Shown: positions 1-8,128, counted from the stretch's first letter. The stretch: DNA of 64,000 nucleotides from UBA1351 sp963677885 (GCA_963677885.1 OY782500.1:1488001-1552000); one strand, 5' to 3'. Translations and numbers: made by a program. The notes: generated by a model not told the origin, from the letters alone.

Positions 1-41
1 ACCTCTTCACTTAATACCTGATTATTCTCCTGTTCACTCAT
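1..41 (-). CDS. N-terminus of a gene that runs off the window
   Basis: Only the first 13 codons are visible. They read MSEQENNQVLSEE and are open to the window edge. A strong ribosome binding site (GGAGGAG) sits 6 bases before the ATG. The peptide is acidic and polar, and no family can be recognised from it. It lies downstream of the aldo/keto reductase, beyond that gene's terminator, so it is probably a separate transcript. Confidence 0.6.
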   Translation of the reverse strand, partial: MSEQENNQVLSEE

Positions 42-83
42 GGCTCTCCTCCAAACGAAATAACATTATATCCATTATATAGT

Positions 84-118
84 AAAAACTGCTGTAAGAC
101 TATAAGTCCTACAGCAGT
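84..118 (-). terminator. Intrinsic terminator after the aldo/keto reductase
   Basis: The 14-base arms ACTGCTGTAAGACT and AGTCCTACAGCAGT pair with one mismatch around a 3-base loop. On the minus strand the hairpin is followed by TTTTACT. It sits just beyond the stop of the reductase gene at 133. Confidence 0.85.
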
Positions 119-132
119 AAATGTTATTGATA

Positions 133-984
133 TTAAAAATTTCTAAGGTCCGGGCTGATTGACTTTCCTGCAACATCATCCAGTTCATCAATACGGTCCA
201 TGTCTTCTTGGCTTAAGACAAAGTCAAATACCTGGCCGTTGGCATAGATTCTCTCCGGGGTTACTGACTTTGGCAGTGGAAGATAACCATGTTGGAGACT
301 CCAGCGAATACATACCTTAGCCACACTGGTATTATATTTTTCAGCAATCTCCTTAAGGGCCTCAACCTCCATAACCTTGCCTGTTCCAAGTGGACTGTAT
401 CCTTCTAGAAGAATATCCTTGGACTGACAGTAAGAGATCAAATCCAGATCATGATCGCCTGGACAGATGCGAATTTGATTGACCTGTGGTACAATCTTAG
501 CCGTCTTTAAAAGGGTTTCCAGATGGTGTTTCCAAAAGTTGCTGACACCAATGGCTTTGATCTTTCCAGCTTCATAAAGTTCTTCCATGGCCTTCCAGGA
601 ACCGGCATTCTTTTCTTCCCACTGGTCTCTGATTGCAAGTGGATTGGGCCAGTGTATCAAGAACAAATCCAGGTAGTGGGTATCCAACCGCTTAAGGCAT
701 GCATCAAAGGCTGCCAGGGTCTCTTCATAACCATGGGCATCATTCCATACTTTAGAAGTTAGAAAAATTTCCTCCCTTGGAATACCCGAATCCTTAATGG
801 CACGTCCCACACTTTCCTCGTTGCCATAAACTGCCGCTGTATCAATATGTCTATATCCAGCCTCCAAGGCTGTCAGAACCGCTTTATATCCCACATCATC
901 GTTTGGTGTTTGCCATGTACCAAAACCAATGACCGGAATTTCAAGACCATTACTAAGTTTATATGTATCTTTTAAGTGACTCAT
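133..984 (-). CDS. Aldo/keto reductase, 2,5-diketo-D-gluconate reductase type
   Basis: This is a cytosolic NADPH-dependent reductase of aldehydes and ketones from the AKR superfamily (single TIM barrel, about 280 residues, full length). All four catalytic residues are visible, counted from the first of two adjacent ATGs: D49 in HIDTAAVYGNE, Y54, K79 in LTSKVWN and H112 in LFLIHWPNP. The C-terminal cofactor region has the KSVTPERI motif that binds the NADPH phosphate. Two ATGs lie side by side at 987 and 984. I chose 984 because AGGAGG is only 3 bases from the first but 6 from the second. The gene is monocistronic with its own terminator. The physiological substrate cannot be told from sequence; members reduce methylglyoxal and various carbonyls. 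Confidence 0.93.
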   Translation of the reverse strand: MSHLKDTYKLSNGLEIPVIGFGTWQTPNDDVGYKAVLTALEAGYRHIDTAAVYGNEESVGRAIKDSGIPREEIFLTSKVWNDAHGYEETLAAFDACLKRLDTHYLDLFLIHWPNPLAIRDQWEEKNAGSWKAMEELYEAGKIKAIGVSNFWKHHLETLLKTAKIVPQVNQIRICPGDHDLDLISYCQSKDILLEGYSPLGTGKVMEVEALKEIAEKYNTSVAKVCIRWSLQHGYLPLPKSVTPERIYANGQVFDFVLSQEDMDRIDELDDVAGKSISPDLRNF

Positions 985-1111
985 CATTTACCTCCTAAGA
1001 TGTCTTATTGAATTCTATATTTCCTATCACTTTCCAATTAAGAATTGTTTTCAATACCATTATAGAAGTGTCCATCCATAAAGTCAAATGCCAGATTCGT
1101 TTTTCACCTGG

Positions 1112-1336
1112 TCAACCACCGCCAACTGGAGGAAATATACCAACAACATCCTGGTCCTTAAGGGCTTGGTCAACTTTTGCCCCTCTTCCGTTGATCATAA
1201 TAATGGCAACATCCTCCTTTGGAATACCTAACTCTTTAAGAATATGACCTGTCGTTCCTTTATCAGGTAGATCCATAGTCATGATTTTCTCTCTGTTGGT
1301 TCGAAGGGTAGCGAATAATTTTACTGTAACTTTCAC
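1112..1336 (-). CDS. MoaD/ThiS-family sulfur-carrier protein
   Basis: A 74-residue beta-grasp protein resembling MoaD, the small subunit of molybdopterin synthase. The C-terminus ends in PPVGGG; MoaD and ThiS end in a diglycine that is adenylated and then thiocarboxylated. Here there is one extra glycine. The start codon is GTG and shares one base with the TAG stop of the preceding gene (TAGTG), so translation is coupled. It is the third gene of the aldehyde oxidoreductase operon, so it probably supplies sulfur for the dithiolene of the pterin cofactor. No MoaE or MoeB lies in the window, so the activating partners must be elsewhere. Confidence 0.9.
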   Translation of the reverse strand: MKVTVKLFATLRTNREKIMTMDLPDKGTTGHILKELGIPKEDVAIIMINGRGAKVDQALKDQDVVGIFPPVGGG

Positions 1337-1677
1337 TAGTCAGACTCCTTGCCCTTTCCTTTAATCTTAAAACTGGATTCATTTCCTTCATTTTTTCCAT
1401 AGAAGCCTAAGGCGATCCGATAGGGTCCAGGACAACCTGGTGGCAAAAATGCTATTCGGTCTCCTGGATGGATGACATAGGAAAGTTCTTGAACGAAACC
1501 ATTAACGAAGATAACTTCTATATCATCCCGGTCAATTCCCATCTCTATGGATAAGTCAAGACCGCTGATTGGCTGGTCTATGGTGTAATAAAATGGCATA
1601 GAACCGTATTTTTTTCTCAGAAAGCTGTCTAATTGTAGAAAGCCTCTCACTTCTAACTCCTTGGGATTTTCTCTCAT
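1336..1677 (-). CDS. MoaD-like ubiquitin-fold protein linked to AOR
   Basis: A 113-residue protein whose residues about 50-95 have the beta-grasp pattern IFVNG...PGDRIAFLPPG found in MoaD/ThiS relatives. It does not end there. The segment PPGCPGPYRIALGFYGK follows, then a lysine- and glutamate-rich tail, so there is no terminal diglycine. It is therefore probably not a sulfur donor in the standard way unless processed after PPG. It starts one base after the stop of the aldehyde oxidoreductase gene and ends overlapping moaD, so all three are made together. Proteins with the PPG.PGPYR motif are commonly found beside AOR-family genes; the exact role, such as an accessory or cofactor-insertion factor, is inference. 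Confidence 0.8.
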   Translation of the reverse strand: MRENPKELEVRGFLQLDSFLRKKYGSMPFYYTIDQPISGLDLSIEMGIDRDDIEVIFVNGFVQELSYVIHPGDRIAFLPPGCPGPYRIALGFYGKNEGNESSFKIKGKGKESD

Positions 1678-1678
1678 C

Positions 1679-3418
1679 TTAAAACTGAAGAACCTGGTCT
1701 ATCTCTTCAGGTGTGAAATCCCAAACCACATTGTGAGGCTCTATAGGTTCATATTCCATAAATTCCGGCAAACGGTCATGGGCATTGGTAAAGCCTGCAC
1801 GTCGGTTGAAATCCAATTCCGTTTTCAAGACGGTTTTTCCTAATTCATCAACATCATCAGCGTTTAGATTCAAGCCGTACTGGGCATTAATCATATCGAT
1901 AAGAGCCTGATATCCACCTGGATTATCTGCTATTCCAAAGTAAACAAAGAGACACATTCCGGTAGAGTCAACGGCTGCAGTTCCTATCTGCATGGCCCTT
2001 GCATATTCAATCTGTCCATCCTTTTTGAGAGGATCCAAATCGGCTCCAACTTTTAGGATATTACCGGAAATACAGTATCCGGCAGTATGGTCAGCCCCCA
2101 TGGTCGTAGTGGCATAGGTCAAACCAATACCTTTGACAGATCTGGGATCATAAGCTGGTATTGCCTGGTCTTTAACAACTGGGGTCCGATAAAGGCCACA
2201 GACCTTACCGACTACTGCCGTTCCACCACCGATGATTCTTGCAAGTGGACTGGGTTTAGCCATATCTTTGACGATTTCAAGAACTTTTTCACCATCTCCC
2301 CAGGGAATAAGTCCCCCTTCCATAGCCGTAGCTACCGCAACAGCAGTCTCAATACTGTCAACACCCATATCATCCATAGCCCTGTCAATATAGGCAATAG
2401 CATCTAAATCTTTAATACCACCGTCTGCTCCAAGGCCCCATATGGTTTCATACTCAAATCCACTGGTGATATATTTTCCCTGTTTATCAGGATACCACTG
2501 TGAACATCTGATAATACAACCCTTGTGGCAACCATGGGATACTTTGCCATCACCACCTCTATCAGTAATAGTTGCATTCATGGTCTCTCCGGAAATATTA
2601 TCATTGTGGTCAATACGACCGGTTGTAAAGTTATACGAAGGCAGTCCTCCTGCTTCATTAAGTATATTCACCAACACATCAGTCCCATATGCTGCAAGTC
2701 CCTGACCGGCAACCGGATGGTCCATAAGGGCTTTGGCAAAAACCTTGGAAGCAGCCTTAAACTTCTCAGGATCAGCAATATCCACCTTGCCGGCTCCTCT
2801 TGAATCAATAACAATAGCCTTGACTTTCTTTGAACCAAGAACTGCACCTAGACCACCTCGTCCGGCACTTCTAATATTGCCGTCCGGATCTTTAAAGGAG
2901 ATGTTGGCTGATGGGAACCGATACTCACCAGCCGGTCCGACGATGGCAATGCCCACATGGCTTCCGTACATCTCACCAAGCTTTCCAATAGCTTCATAAT
3001 TACCCACACCACCCAGCAGTTCATCGGGACATGCATCGATGGTTACTCCATCCATTGATAATTTTAGTATATAAAATTTGTCACCACTAGGCATCCCCTC
3101 AATTGCAAAAGCTTTAACACCCATTTTTGCCAGCATCTGAGAGGACGAACCACCGGTGTTGGATTCTTTAATTGTTCCGGTTAAAGGACTTTTTGATCCG
3201 ACGGACATTCTTCCTGAATTGGGTGCACTGGTACCGGAAAGAAGACCTGGTGCAAAGACAATTTTGTTGTTCTTGCCAAGGGGGTGACAAATAGGATTGA
3301 CCTCCTCATTGACAAAGGTTGATGTTAAAGCCCGACCGCCAAGACCAGCATATTTTTCCGGCACATCGGTAATAGATGTTTCCATTGTTGTCATATTGAT
3401 ACGAATAAATTTTTGCAT
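1679..3418 (-). CDS. aor: Aldehyde:ferredoxin oxidoreductase (tungstopterin, AOR family)
   Basis: This enzyme interconverts aldehydes and carboxylic acids with ferredoxin as electron partner, using a bis-pterin tungsten (or molybdenum) centre and a [4Fe-4S] cluster. It is 579 residues, close to the usual 600. Domain 1 (residues about 1-210) has the N-terminal GGRALTS and APGLLSGTSAPNSGR pterin-binding motifs. The cluster cysteines are C297, C301 and C305 in GCHKGCIIRCS, spaced x3-x3 rather than the classical x2-x3, plus C489 in DSTGMC. The reading frame stays open upstream to 3493, but the ATG at 3418 has AGGAGGT 7 bases before it and aligns with the family N-terminus. It is first in the operon with two MoaD-like genes and is preceded by a folded leader. 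Substrate preference is not readable from the sequence. Confidence 0.93.
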   Translation of the reverse strand: MQKFIRINMTTMETSITDVPEKYAGLGGRALTSTFVNEEVNPICHPLGKNNKIVFAPGLLSGTSAPNSGRMSVGSKSPLTGTIKESNTGGSSSQMLAKMGVKAFAIEGMPSGDKFYILKLSMDGVTIDACPDELLGGVGNYEAIGKLGEMYGSHVGIAIVGPAGEYRFPSANISFKDPDGNIRSAGRGGLGAVLGSKKVKAIVIDSRGAGKVDIADPEKFKAASKVFAKALMDHPVAGQGLAAYGTDVLVNILNEAGGLPSYNFTTGRIDHNDNISGETMNATITDRGGDGKVSHGCHKGCIIRCSQWYPDKQGKYITSGFEYETIWGLGADGGIKDLDAIAYIDRAMDDMGVDSIETAVAVATAMEGGLIPWGDGEKVLEIVKDMAKPSPLARIIGGGTAVVGKVCGLYRTPVVKDQAIPAYDPRSVKGIGLTYATTTMGADHTAGYCISGNILKVGADLDPLKKDGQIEYARAMQIGTAAVDSTGMCLFVYFGIADNPGGYQALIDMINAQYGLNLNADDVDELGKTVLKTELDFNRRAGFTNAHDRLPEFMEYEPIEPHNVVWDFTPEEIDQVLQF

Positions 3419-3473
3419 TAAAAATACCTCCTGTGATTGATGACCCTCATAGGTCCTTATAAGGAAACTTACC

Positions 3474-3578
3474 GTTACGTCATTCCTTTCCAAACACGGG
3501 AGGCAGGACAGTTTCCTGAGCTACCTATCGGTCAGCTATCATAGCAAGGCCTTAGAGACACTGACTCGGATTCGTAAC
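3474..3578 (-). ncRNA. Probable molybdenum/tungsten-cofactor (Moco/Tuco) riboswitch
   Basis: The AOR leader can close with a 6-bp stem, GTTACG pairing with CGTAAC 100 bases later. Inside are CCGAGTCAGTGTCTC, a hairpin CAGGA-AACTG-TCCTG and the strings GCCTCCCG and GGAAAG. This combination is what I recall of the Moco RNA class, and Tuco variants lacking one stem are known upstream of tungsten-enzyme genes. The placement before AOR fits. The RBS lies about 45 bases after the closing stem, so control could be of translation or of a downstream switch helix. I could not run a covariance model. Confidence 0.6.
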
Positions 3579-3639
3579 AACCTGTTCAACAAGTTATATA
3601 TTATATATTACAAGAAATGCTCCTTCATTACAACACCAA

Positions 3640-3668
3640 TTGTCAACAAAGAATCAATCCTGTATAAT
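3640..3668 (+). promoter_or_regulatory. Sigma-A promoter for the TPR-like gene
   Basis: TTGTCA, a 17-base spacer and TATAAT lie about 40 bases upstream of the start at 3707. Confidence 0.75.
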
Positions 3669-3706
3669 TAATTTGAACCATTAATATTATATGAAAAAGG
3701 AGTCCT

Positions 3707-4153
3707 ATGGAAAAGACAATTCAAGAATTTCAAAAGGAACAGGCAATCAAATGTTTTAATGAATGCTGGGATTACATAGAAAAGGAAAACAGAAGCCCTG
3801 AAGATGACCTGATGATGATTCATTGTGCTCATACCTCCCGCTACCTTTGGGGTCAAGTGGGTCAGCCTTTACACTTTGAACGGGGAGAATGGCAGATTTC
3901 AAAAGTTTACAGCCTTCTTGGCAAGGGTCAGCAAGGTCTCTTTCATGCTGAGGCCTGTTTGAAGATCTGTCTCGAGAATGATATTAAAGATTTTGATATT
4001 GCCTTTGCCTATGAGGCTATGGCAAATGCTTACAAAGCAATGGGAAATATGAAAGAAGTAGATAACTACAAAGAAAAAGCCTATGCCTGCCTGGATGCAA
4101 TTAAGGACAAAGGTGACAGGGATTACACAAAATCCGAACTGGATAAAATCTAA
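3707..4153 (+). CDS. Small helical (TPR-like) protein of unknown function
   Basis: A 148-residue cytosolic protein with no membrane segment. Residues about 85-135 read as two antiparallel helices (FDIAFAYEAMANAYKAMGN followed by a lysine-rich helix), the pattern of a tetratricopeptide repeat pair. The N-terminal half has conserved-looking HCAHTSRYLWG and GEWQISKVYSLLG segments. I do not recognise an enzyme motif. It has its own promoter, a good RBS (AAGGAG) and an intrinsic terminator, so it is a stand-alone gene. A protein-protein adaptor is the most one can suggest. Confidence 0.8.
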   Translation: MEKTIQEFQKEQAIKCFNECWDYIEKENRSPEDDLMMIHCAHTSRYLWGQVGQPLHFERGEWQISKVYSLLGKGQQGLFHAEACLKICLENDIKDFDIAFAYEAMANAYKAMGNMKEVDNYKEKAYACLDAIKDKGDRDYTKSELDKI

Positions 4154-4165
4154 AACTCGACCAAG

Positions 4166-4209
4166 GGCACTTATTGTATTAAGCTGATATTCAATAAGTG
4201 CCTTTTTTC
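4166..4209 (+). terminator. Intrinsic terminator
   Basis: GGCACTTATTG pairs with CAATAAGTGCC, followed by TTTTTT. It ends the TPR-like gene. Confidence 0.92.
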
Positions 4210-4305
4210 ACTTTCCAATCCTAGTATCTTTAGTTATAATTAGTAATATAATATAGGTATCATCATATACGATTAAAAATATCAGTAAATTCAAGGAGGG
4301 TTATT

Positions 4306-4833
4306 ATGTATTGTCCTAATTGTGGATCTCAATTAGAAGACCAGGCAACTTTTTGTTCAGAATGCGGCACCCGTACCAATGTAGCTGAGTCAGCTCCGGC
4401 ACCTCAGCCTACTCCAAGACCTGCACCGGTTCAACAACCACAGGTTCAAGCTCAACCAGTCCAACCTCAACCGGTTCCTCAACCAGTTCCTCAACCGGTT
4501 CAGCAGGCAGTTCCAGTATCCAGACCGGCCCCACCACCAAATCAAGGCTATCAACAGCCACAAGGTGTCCGTCCAGGAATGGTAGACCTTAACGCTCCAC
4601 TTGGGGTCTTCTCTTATGTAGGTATGTTCATCCTCATGGCCATTCCCCTCCTTAACTTCATTATGATGTTAATGTGGATTTTCGGCAGTCAGGTAAACCG
4701 CAATAAAAAGAATTTCGCCATAGCCGTCTTAATCATGGCTGTTATATCCATTGTACTCTCCTTCGTACTTGGTGGAGCAATTGCAGCAATACTCGTTCCA
4801 CTTATGGAAGATATGGAGTTTTACACTTATTAA
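4306..4833 (+). CDS. Zinc-ribbon membrane protein with a Pro/Gln linker
   Basis: A 175-residue protein. Residues 1-25 form a zinc ribbon with two CxxC knuckles (CPNCGSQ and CSECGTR). Residues about 30-95 are a low-complexity linker of Pro, Gln and Val with QPVPQPVPQPV repeats. Residues about 103-128 and 138-165 are two hydrophobic membrane segments with a short basic loop (NRNKKN) between them. The architecture is common in Firmicutes and usually annotated only as zinc-ribbon domain protein. RBS is AAGGAGGG. It is a single gene with a terminator shared with the convergent ASCH gene. Function unknown. Confidence 0.88.
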   Translation: MYCPNCGSQLEDQATFCSECGTRTNVAESAPAPQPTPRPAPVQQPQVQAQPVQPQPVPQPVPQPVQQAVPVSRPAPPPNQGYQQPQGVRPGMVDLNAPLGVFSYVGMFILMAIPLLNFIMMLMWIFGSQVNRNKKNFAIAVLIMAVISIVLSFVLGGAIAAILVPLMEDMEFYTY

Positions 4834-4847
4834 TTGAATAGCAATAT

Positions 4848-4900
4848 AAAAAGTCTTGTTCCATCAAACCATAGGTTGCAGGAACAAGACTTTGTTATTT
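4848..4900. terminator. Bidirectional intrinsic terminator
   Basis: AAAGTCTTGTTCC pairs with GGAACAAGACTTT. A T-rich tract follows on both strands, and the better one (TTTTTATATT) is on the minus strand. It separates two convergent genes. Confidence 0.88.
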
Positions 4901-4931
4901 CATCACGCAAAAAATATATTTTCTTAAGCAT

Positions 4932-6002
4932 TTACTTATATACGACTTTAAATTCTTCTAGAACAACCAGCATCTTTTCATCAAATGGAATTCCATAGGG
5001 TTTTAGTTCCTCACTAAAAGCCTGTCGATGAACCCTTTTCCAATAAGCCAGGCTAAGGTCACCTTCTCCTTCTTTGGTAGCGAAACTTGCATCCACCTCT
5101 TCAAAAGCCATTAATTTTACATTGGTCGTTTGAATAATGCATCTTTCTCTTTCAAAGCCATCTAATATAACACTGTACTCTCCGGCTCTTGGTATCGTTT
5201 CTTTTTCAATTTCATATAAACGATAAAGGGAGGCCGTTCCTGTTTTCTTTCCCTGTAAAACCAGGTCCGCCAGTTGATCAGCGGTTTCTTCACTCGCCCC
5301 AAAAGACCACCGGTCATATTTAGTCTCATCAATAGCCCTGTTGTCAACAAACTGCTGCCACAATCTGGACTTGTTCTTGTCCTCTCTTTCCTGGGTTTCC
5401 TTTCTTTTCAGTGCCTGCTTATACTCATAAATTGCCTTGGACCGTTTGGACGAGACAAGTGCAATAATAAGCCCTGCCGCTCCCAGTCCTCCAAATAAAA
5501 ATAGGATAAAGAAAAGGACAGTTTTAATTATACCGCCGCCAAAACCATTTTGTACCGACAAAACAGCTTTAGGTCCTTCATCTTCCAAATAAGCACTTTC
5601 TATAATAACCTGACTGTCTTCTTCCATTTCAAAAGACCATATGGAATAGCCCTGTCTATTACCAATGGAATAGGTTGAAGACCCCATAGGTTGTTTTATT
5701 TCAATATAATCTTCCAAATCATAGGCATAAACAGACATCCTAAGACCTGAAATATCAGCATTCATTGTGTTGTAGAATTCCCCACCAAGCTCCGATCTGT
5801 ATTCATGAAAAACCGTATAATTACCGGCTTCCAAATAGTATTCGTTTCTACCTGGGACCGTAAATCGAATGGCATCATCATCCATGGACAAGAGACCGAA
5901 AACCATAGTCAAAACCGCTGCAACAATACCTGCAACAGCCACTGCCACACCAATTCCATAATAGGCCTTTCTGGGTCCCAGCCTTTTCAACTCATCATTC
6001 AT
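4932..6002 (-). CDS. Membrane-anchored ASCH-domain protein
   Basis: A 356-residue fusion. Residues 14-39 are a membrane helix, about 40-155 an extracytoplasmic region, 157-184 a second helix, then a basic coiled segment and, from about 230, an ASCH domain. The ASCH part shows WSFGASEETADQL, VLQGKKTGTAS, EYSVILDG and EVDASFATKEGEGD, which match the soluble 140-residue ASCH family closely. ASCH has a PUA-like fold, and the E. coli member YqfB hydrolyses N4-acetylcytidine. Lys and Thr in the GKKTGTAS turn correspond to the conserved pocket. With two membrane helices the ASCH domain would face the cytosol. This linkage is unusual. Both domains are confident; the function of the fusion is not. Confidence 0.88.
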   Translation of the reverse strand: MNDELKRLGPRKAYYGIGVAVAVAGIVAAVLTMVFGLLSMDDDAIRFTVPGRNEYYLEAGNYTVFHEYRSELGGEFYNTMNADISGLRMSVYAYDLEDYIEIKQPMGSSTYSIGNRQGYSIWSFEMEEDSQVIIESAYLEDEGPKAVLSVQNGFGGGIIKTVLFFILFLFGGLGAAGLIIALVSSKRSKAIYEYKQALKRKETQEREDKNKSRLWQQFVDNRAIDETKYDRWSFGASEETADQLADLVLQGKKTGTASLYRLYEIEKETIPRAGEYSVILDGFERERCIIQTTNVKLMAFEEVDASFATKEGEGDLSLAYWKRVHRQAFSEELKPYGIPFDEKMLVVLEEFKVVYK

Positions 6003-6032
6003 AAACCCCTGCTCCTTATATATTATAATCTC

Positions 6033-6506
6033 TTAAATAGCACGCCATACATCTAATGACATCTTTACATTATCAAGTGCCACACCACGAATCACGACAG
6101 ACTGATGGGCATCAATCTCAAAACCAAACTTACTAAAAAAATCTTTAGCGGCCAAACTGACATCAGCACTTAAAGTTTTAATATTCTTATGAATGGCAAG
6201 TTCAATAATATAATTCATTAAGTACCTGCCTACGCCCTGCCCACTGTGACCACCTTTAATAAAAAAATGATCAATATAGCCATCTGACTGAAGATCCGCA
6301 TATCCGATAATTTCATCATTTTCTTCAACAACAAAAGGGCTGATTCCGTGGATCCGTTTGATCCATTGGTCTTCCAATATATCCTCACCAGCCCATGCCC
6401 TTAACTGATCCTCGTTATAGTATCCCTTGGCGTTATGATGGATAGACGTAGAAAAAATTTCATATAATATCATTTCTTCACCAGGTTGATATCTTCGAAC
6501 TTTCAA
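6033..6506 (-). CDS. GNAT-family N-acetyltransferase
   Basis: A 157-residue cytosolic acetyltransferase of the GNAT fold. The acetyl-CoA loop is GGHSGQGVGRYLM (motif A, Q/RxxGxG/A), followed by beta5 with LSADVSLAAKDFFSKFGF. It resembles the YafP/ElaA-like stand-alone acetyltransferases that act on small molecules or protein N-termini. I start it at a TTG at 6506, seven bases after GGAGG; the open frame extends six codons further. It lies just upstream of the ASCH gene on the same strand. The substrate cannot be predicted. Confidence 0.88.
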   Translation of the reverse strand: MKVRRYQPGEEMILYEIFSTSIHHNAKGYYNEDQLRAWAGEDILEDQWIKRIHGISPFVVEENDEIIGYADLQSDGYIDHFFIKGGHSGQGVGRYLMNYIIELAIHKNIKTLSADVSLAAKDFFSKFGFEIDAHQSVVIRGVALDNVKMSLDVWRAI

Positions 6507-6543
6507 TGACGCCTCCTTCCACAAGAATTACATGAGTAGCTGT

Positions 6544-7743
6544 TTAGCCTAAAACTTCTTGGGCCCATTCTACGGCTTCAAAATATGAATGAGGAACAAT
6601 TTTCTCCAAGGATTCATTACCAAAACCTTTGATAGACAGAACAACATGCCAGTTACCCTCTTCATAGGCATCCAATATTCTAAGACCTTTACTTAAAACA
6701 TTATCTTTTCCCATAAGTGCATCTATAACATCATCAGCTAATGGCAGCTCCCTTAAGATCTCTTCCATGGGTCTTTCCAGAATAATATCAATCATGGAAA
6801 ACATACCTGTTATAAAAAGCTCTTGTTTAATAGATTCAAGCCCAACTCGCTCAGCGAGATTTTCTAAAACCTTGGCTCTAATAATGGAGGTCCAGGCATA
6901 AACATCCGGTTGGTCTTCAGATAATTCCCGAAGAACAATGAGTCCAAACCATTTATAAAGATCTTTCATCCCAATTCGAACAAGGGCCTGATGAATATCT
7001 GTAATTTTGTTAGTTCCTGAATATGCTGACGAATTCACCAGCTTCATAATCTTATAGGTTAGGGATAAGTCATGTTCAACAGCCCCAGAAATTTTGTTGA
7101 ATTCTGGACTGGGGTGATAAAGTTCTTTCATAAGTGTCAAATAGGTGTTTTTAAAGACCTTTATATCTTTAGCCTTGAACTTTTTAGGTTTCTTAAAGAA
7201 GCATCCAACAAAATACTGGCAGCCTAAAGACCTTGCAAAGTCAAAATCTTCCCTGGTATCTACCTGTGTAGCCATCATCTCAATCCTTCTTCGACTGAAA
7301 TAACCGGCTATCTTCTCAATGCGGTCTCTTTCCAATACAGAGAAATCAATTCTTACCATGTCAATATACTTAAGCATGGATTCTATGGAGCTTACATCGT
7401 TATCACCATTAATAGAGATTGTATATCCTTTTTCCTTTAAGGATTTCACCGCATCCATCATACCCTTGGAACAACATTCATCGGCAATATCCATGACATA
7501 CTCATCAGGATCAAGGAGGGTGGCCATTTCATCCAAAATAAGCTTTCCAGTAAAACTGATGAAAGCTTTCTTATGTTCGGTTAGTACTTCTAATCCCATC
7601 ATTAATGAGCCATTAATGATGACGGTTGCAGTCACTTCATCACTACTTGACTTTCGCTCCCCTTCGTTATCAGCCAAAAGGACGTAGCCTATTATTTCCA
7701 TTAGATCATTAAACACAGGCTGTCTGACAATAAATACATCCAT
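6544..7743 (-). CDS. EAL-HDOD signalling protein, YuxH/CdgJ-like, degenerate EAL
   Basis: A 399-residue cytosolic protein. The N-terminal half is an EAL fold starting with IVRQPVFNDLMEIIGYVLL, and the C-terminal half is an HDOD helical domain (LTYKIMKLVNSSAYSG, IRQAL-like IHQALVRIGMKDL). The EAL catalytic motifs are lost: E of EAL is replaced in GYVLLAD, there is no DDFG, and the EGV region reads TQVDT. It should therefore be a c-di-GMP binder or adaptor, not a phosphodiesterase. The family includes B. subtilis YuxH and Vibrio CdgJ, which affects motility. The ATG at 7743 is preceded by GGAGG; the frame extends upstream to 7782 without an RBS. Confidence 0.88.
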   Translation of the reverse strand: MDVFIVRQPVFNDLMEIIGYVLLADNEGERKSSSDEVTATVIINGSLMMGLEVLTEHKKAFISFTGKLILDEMATLLDPDEYVMDIADECCSKGMMDAVKSLKEKGYTISINGDNDVSSIESMLKYIDMVRIDFSVLERDRIEKIAGYFSRRRIEMMATQVDTREDFDFARSLGCQYFVGCFFKKPKKFKAKDIKVFKNTYLTLMKELYHPSPEFNKISGAVEHDLSLTYKIMKLVNSSAYSGTNKITDIHQALVRIGMKDLYKWFGLIVLRELSEDQPDVYAWTSIIRAKVLENLAERVGLESIKQELFITGMFSMIDIILERPMEEILRELPLADDVIDALMGKDNVLSKGLRILDAYEEGNWHVVLSIKGFGNESLEKIVPHSYFEAVEWAQEVLG

Positions 7744-7936
7744 AGGACACCTCCATATCCTTATAAGTATGAATCTTCCCATATAGTCTTACATCTATTA
7801 TACATCAAATGTTTTCCTTGTACATCCCGGTCTCAAAAAGTCAATCTAATAACTATTGGACTCATTAATTCCTACTAAATCATTAACATTTAATTCATAA
7901 AAGATGCATATAAGTGACACATTTATGTTCTATAAT

Positions 7937-8022
7937 ATATTTGTAAGAACAAGTTACCTCTTACAATAAATACTCTCCCCCTCATCCTTTTATAGGCACC
8001 TGGTTTTCCAGGTGCTATTCTT
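7937..8022 (+). ncRNA. Possible small RNA with two hairpins
   Basis: A TATAAT at 7931-7936 is followed within 90 bases by two perfect 8-bp hairpins, the second with a TTTT loop and a weak T-rich tail (TATTCTT). There is no good -35 at 17 bases. This is a structural suggestion only; alternatively the second hairpin is a barrier between sodA and the divergent gene. Confidence 0.28.
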
Positions 8023-8109
8023 ATGCCCTCATTGCCTTTTACTCTCATCCTTTTACAAACAAAATTGTTTCTTGCTTTTAAGAAGATGTCATGTTAACCT
8101 ACTTGTATA

Positions 8110-8128
8110 AATGATAATAATTCTCATT
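8110..8128. promoter_or_regulatory. Fur/PerR-like operator upstream of sodA
   Basis: TGATAATAATTCTCA at 8112-8126 matches the 7-1-7 Fur consensus TGATAATNATTATCA at 13 of the 14 defined bases. The flanking A/T pairs extend the palindrome to 19 bases. It lies 28 bases before the sodA start, well placed for repression by an iron- or peroxide-sensing Fur-family protein. Confidence 0.6.

Noticed and set aside
1008..1247. Plus-strand 79-codon frame opposite moaD
   Set aside because: It is antisense to moaD with no RBS and no recognisable domain.
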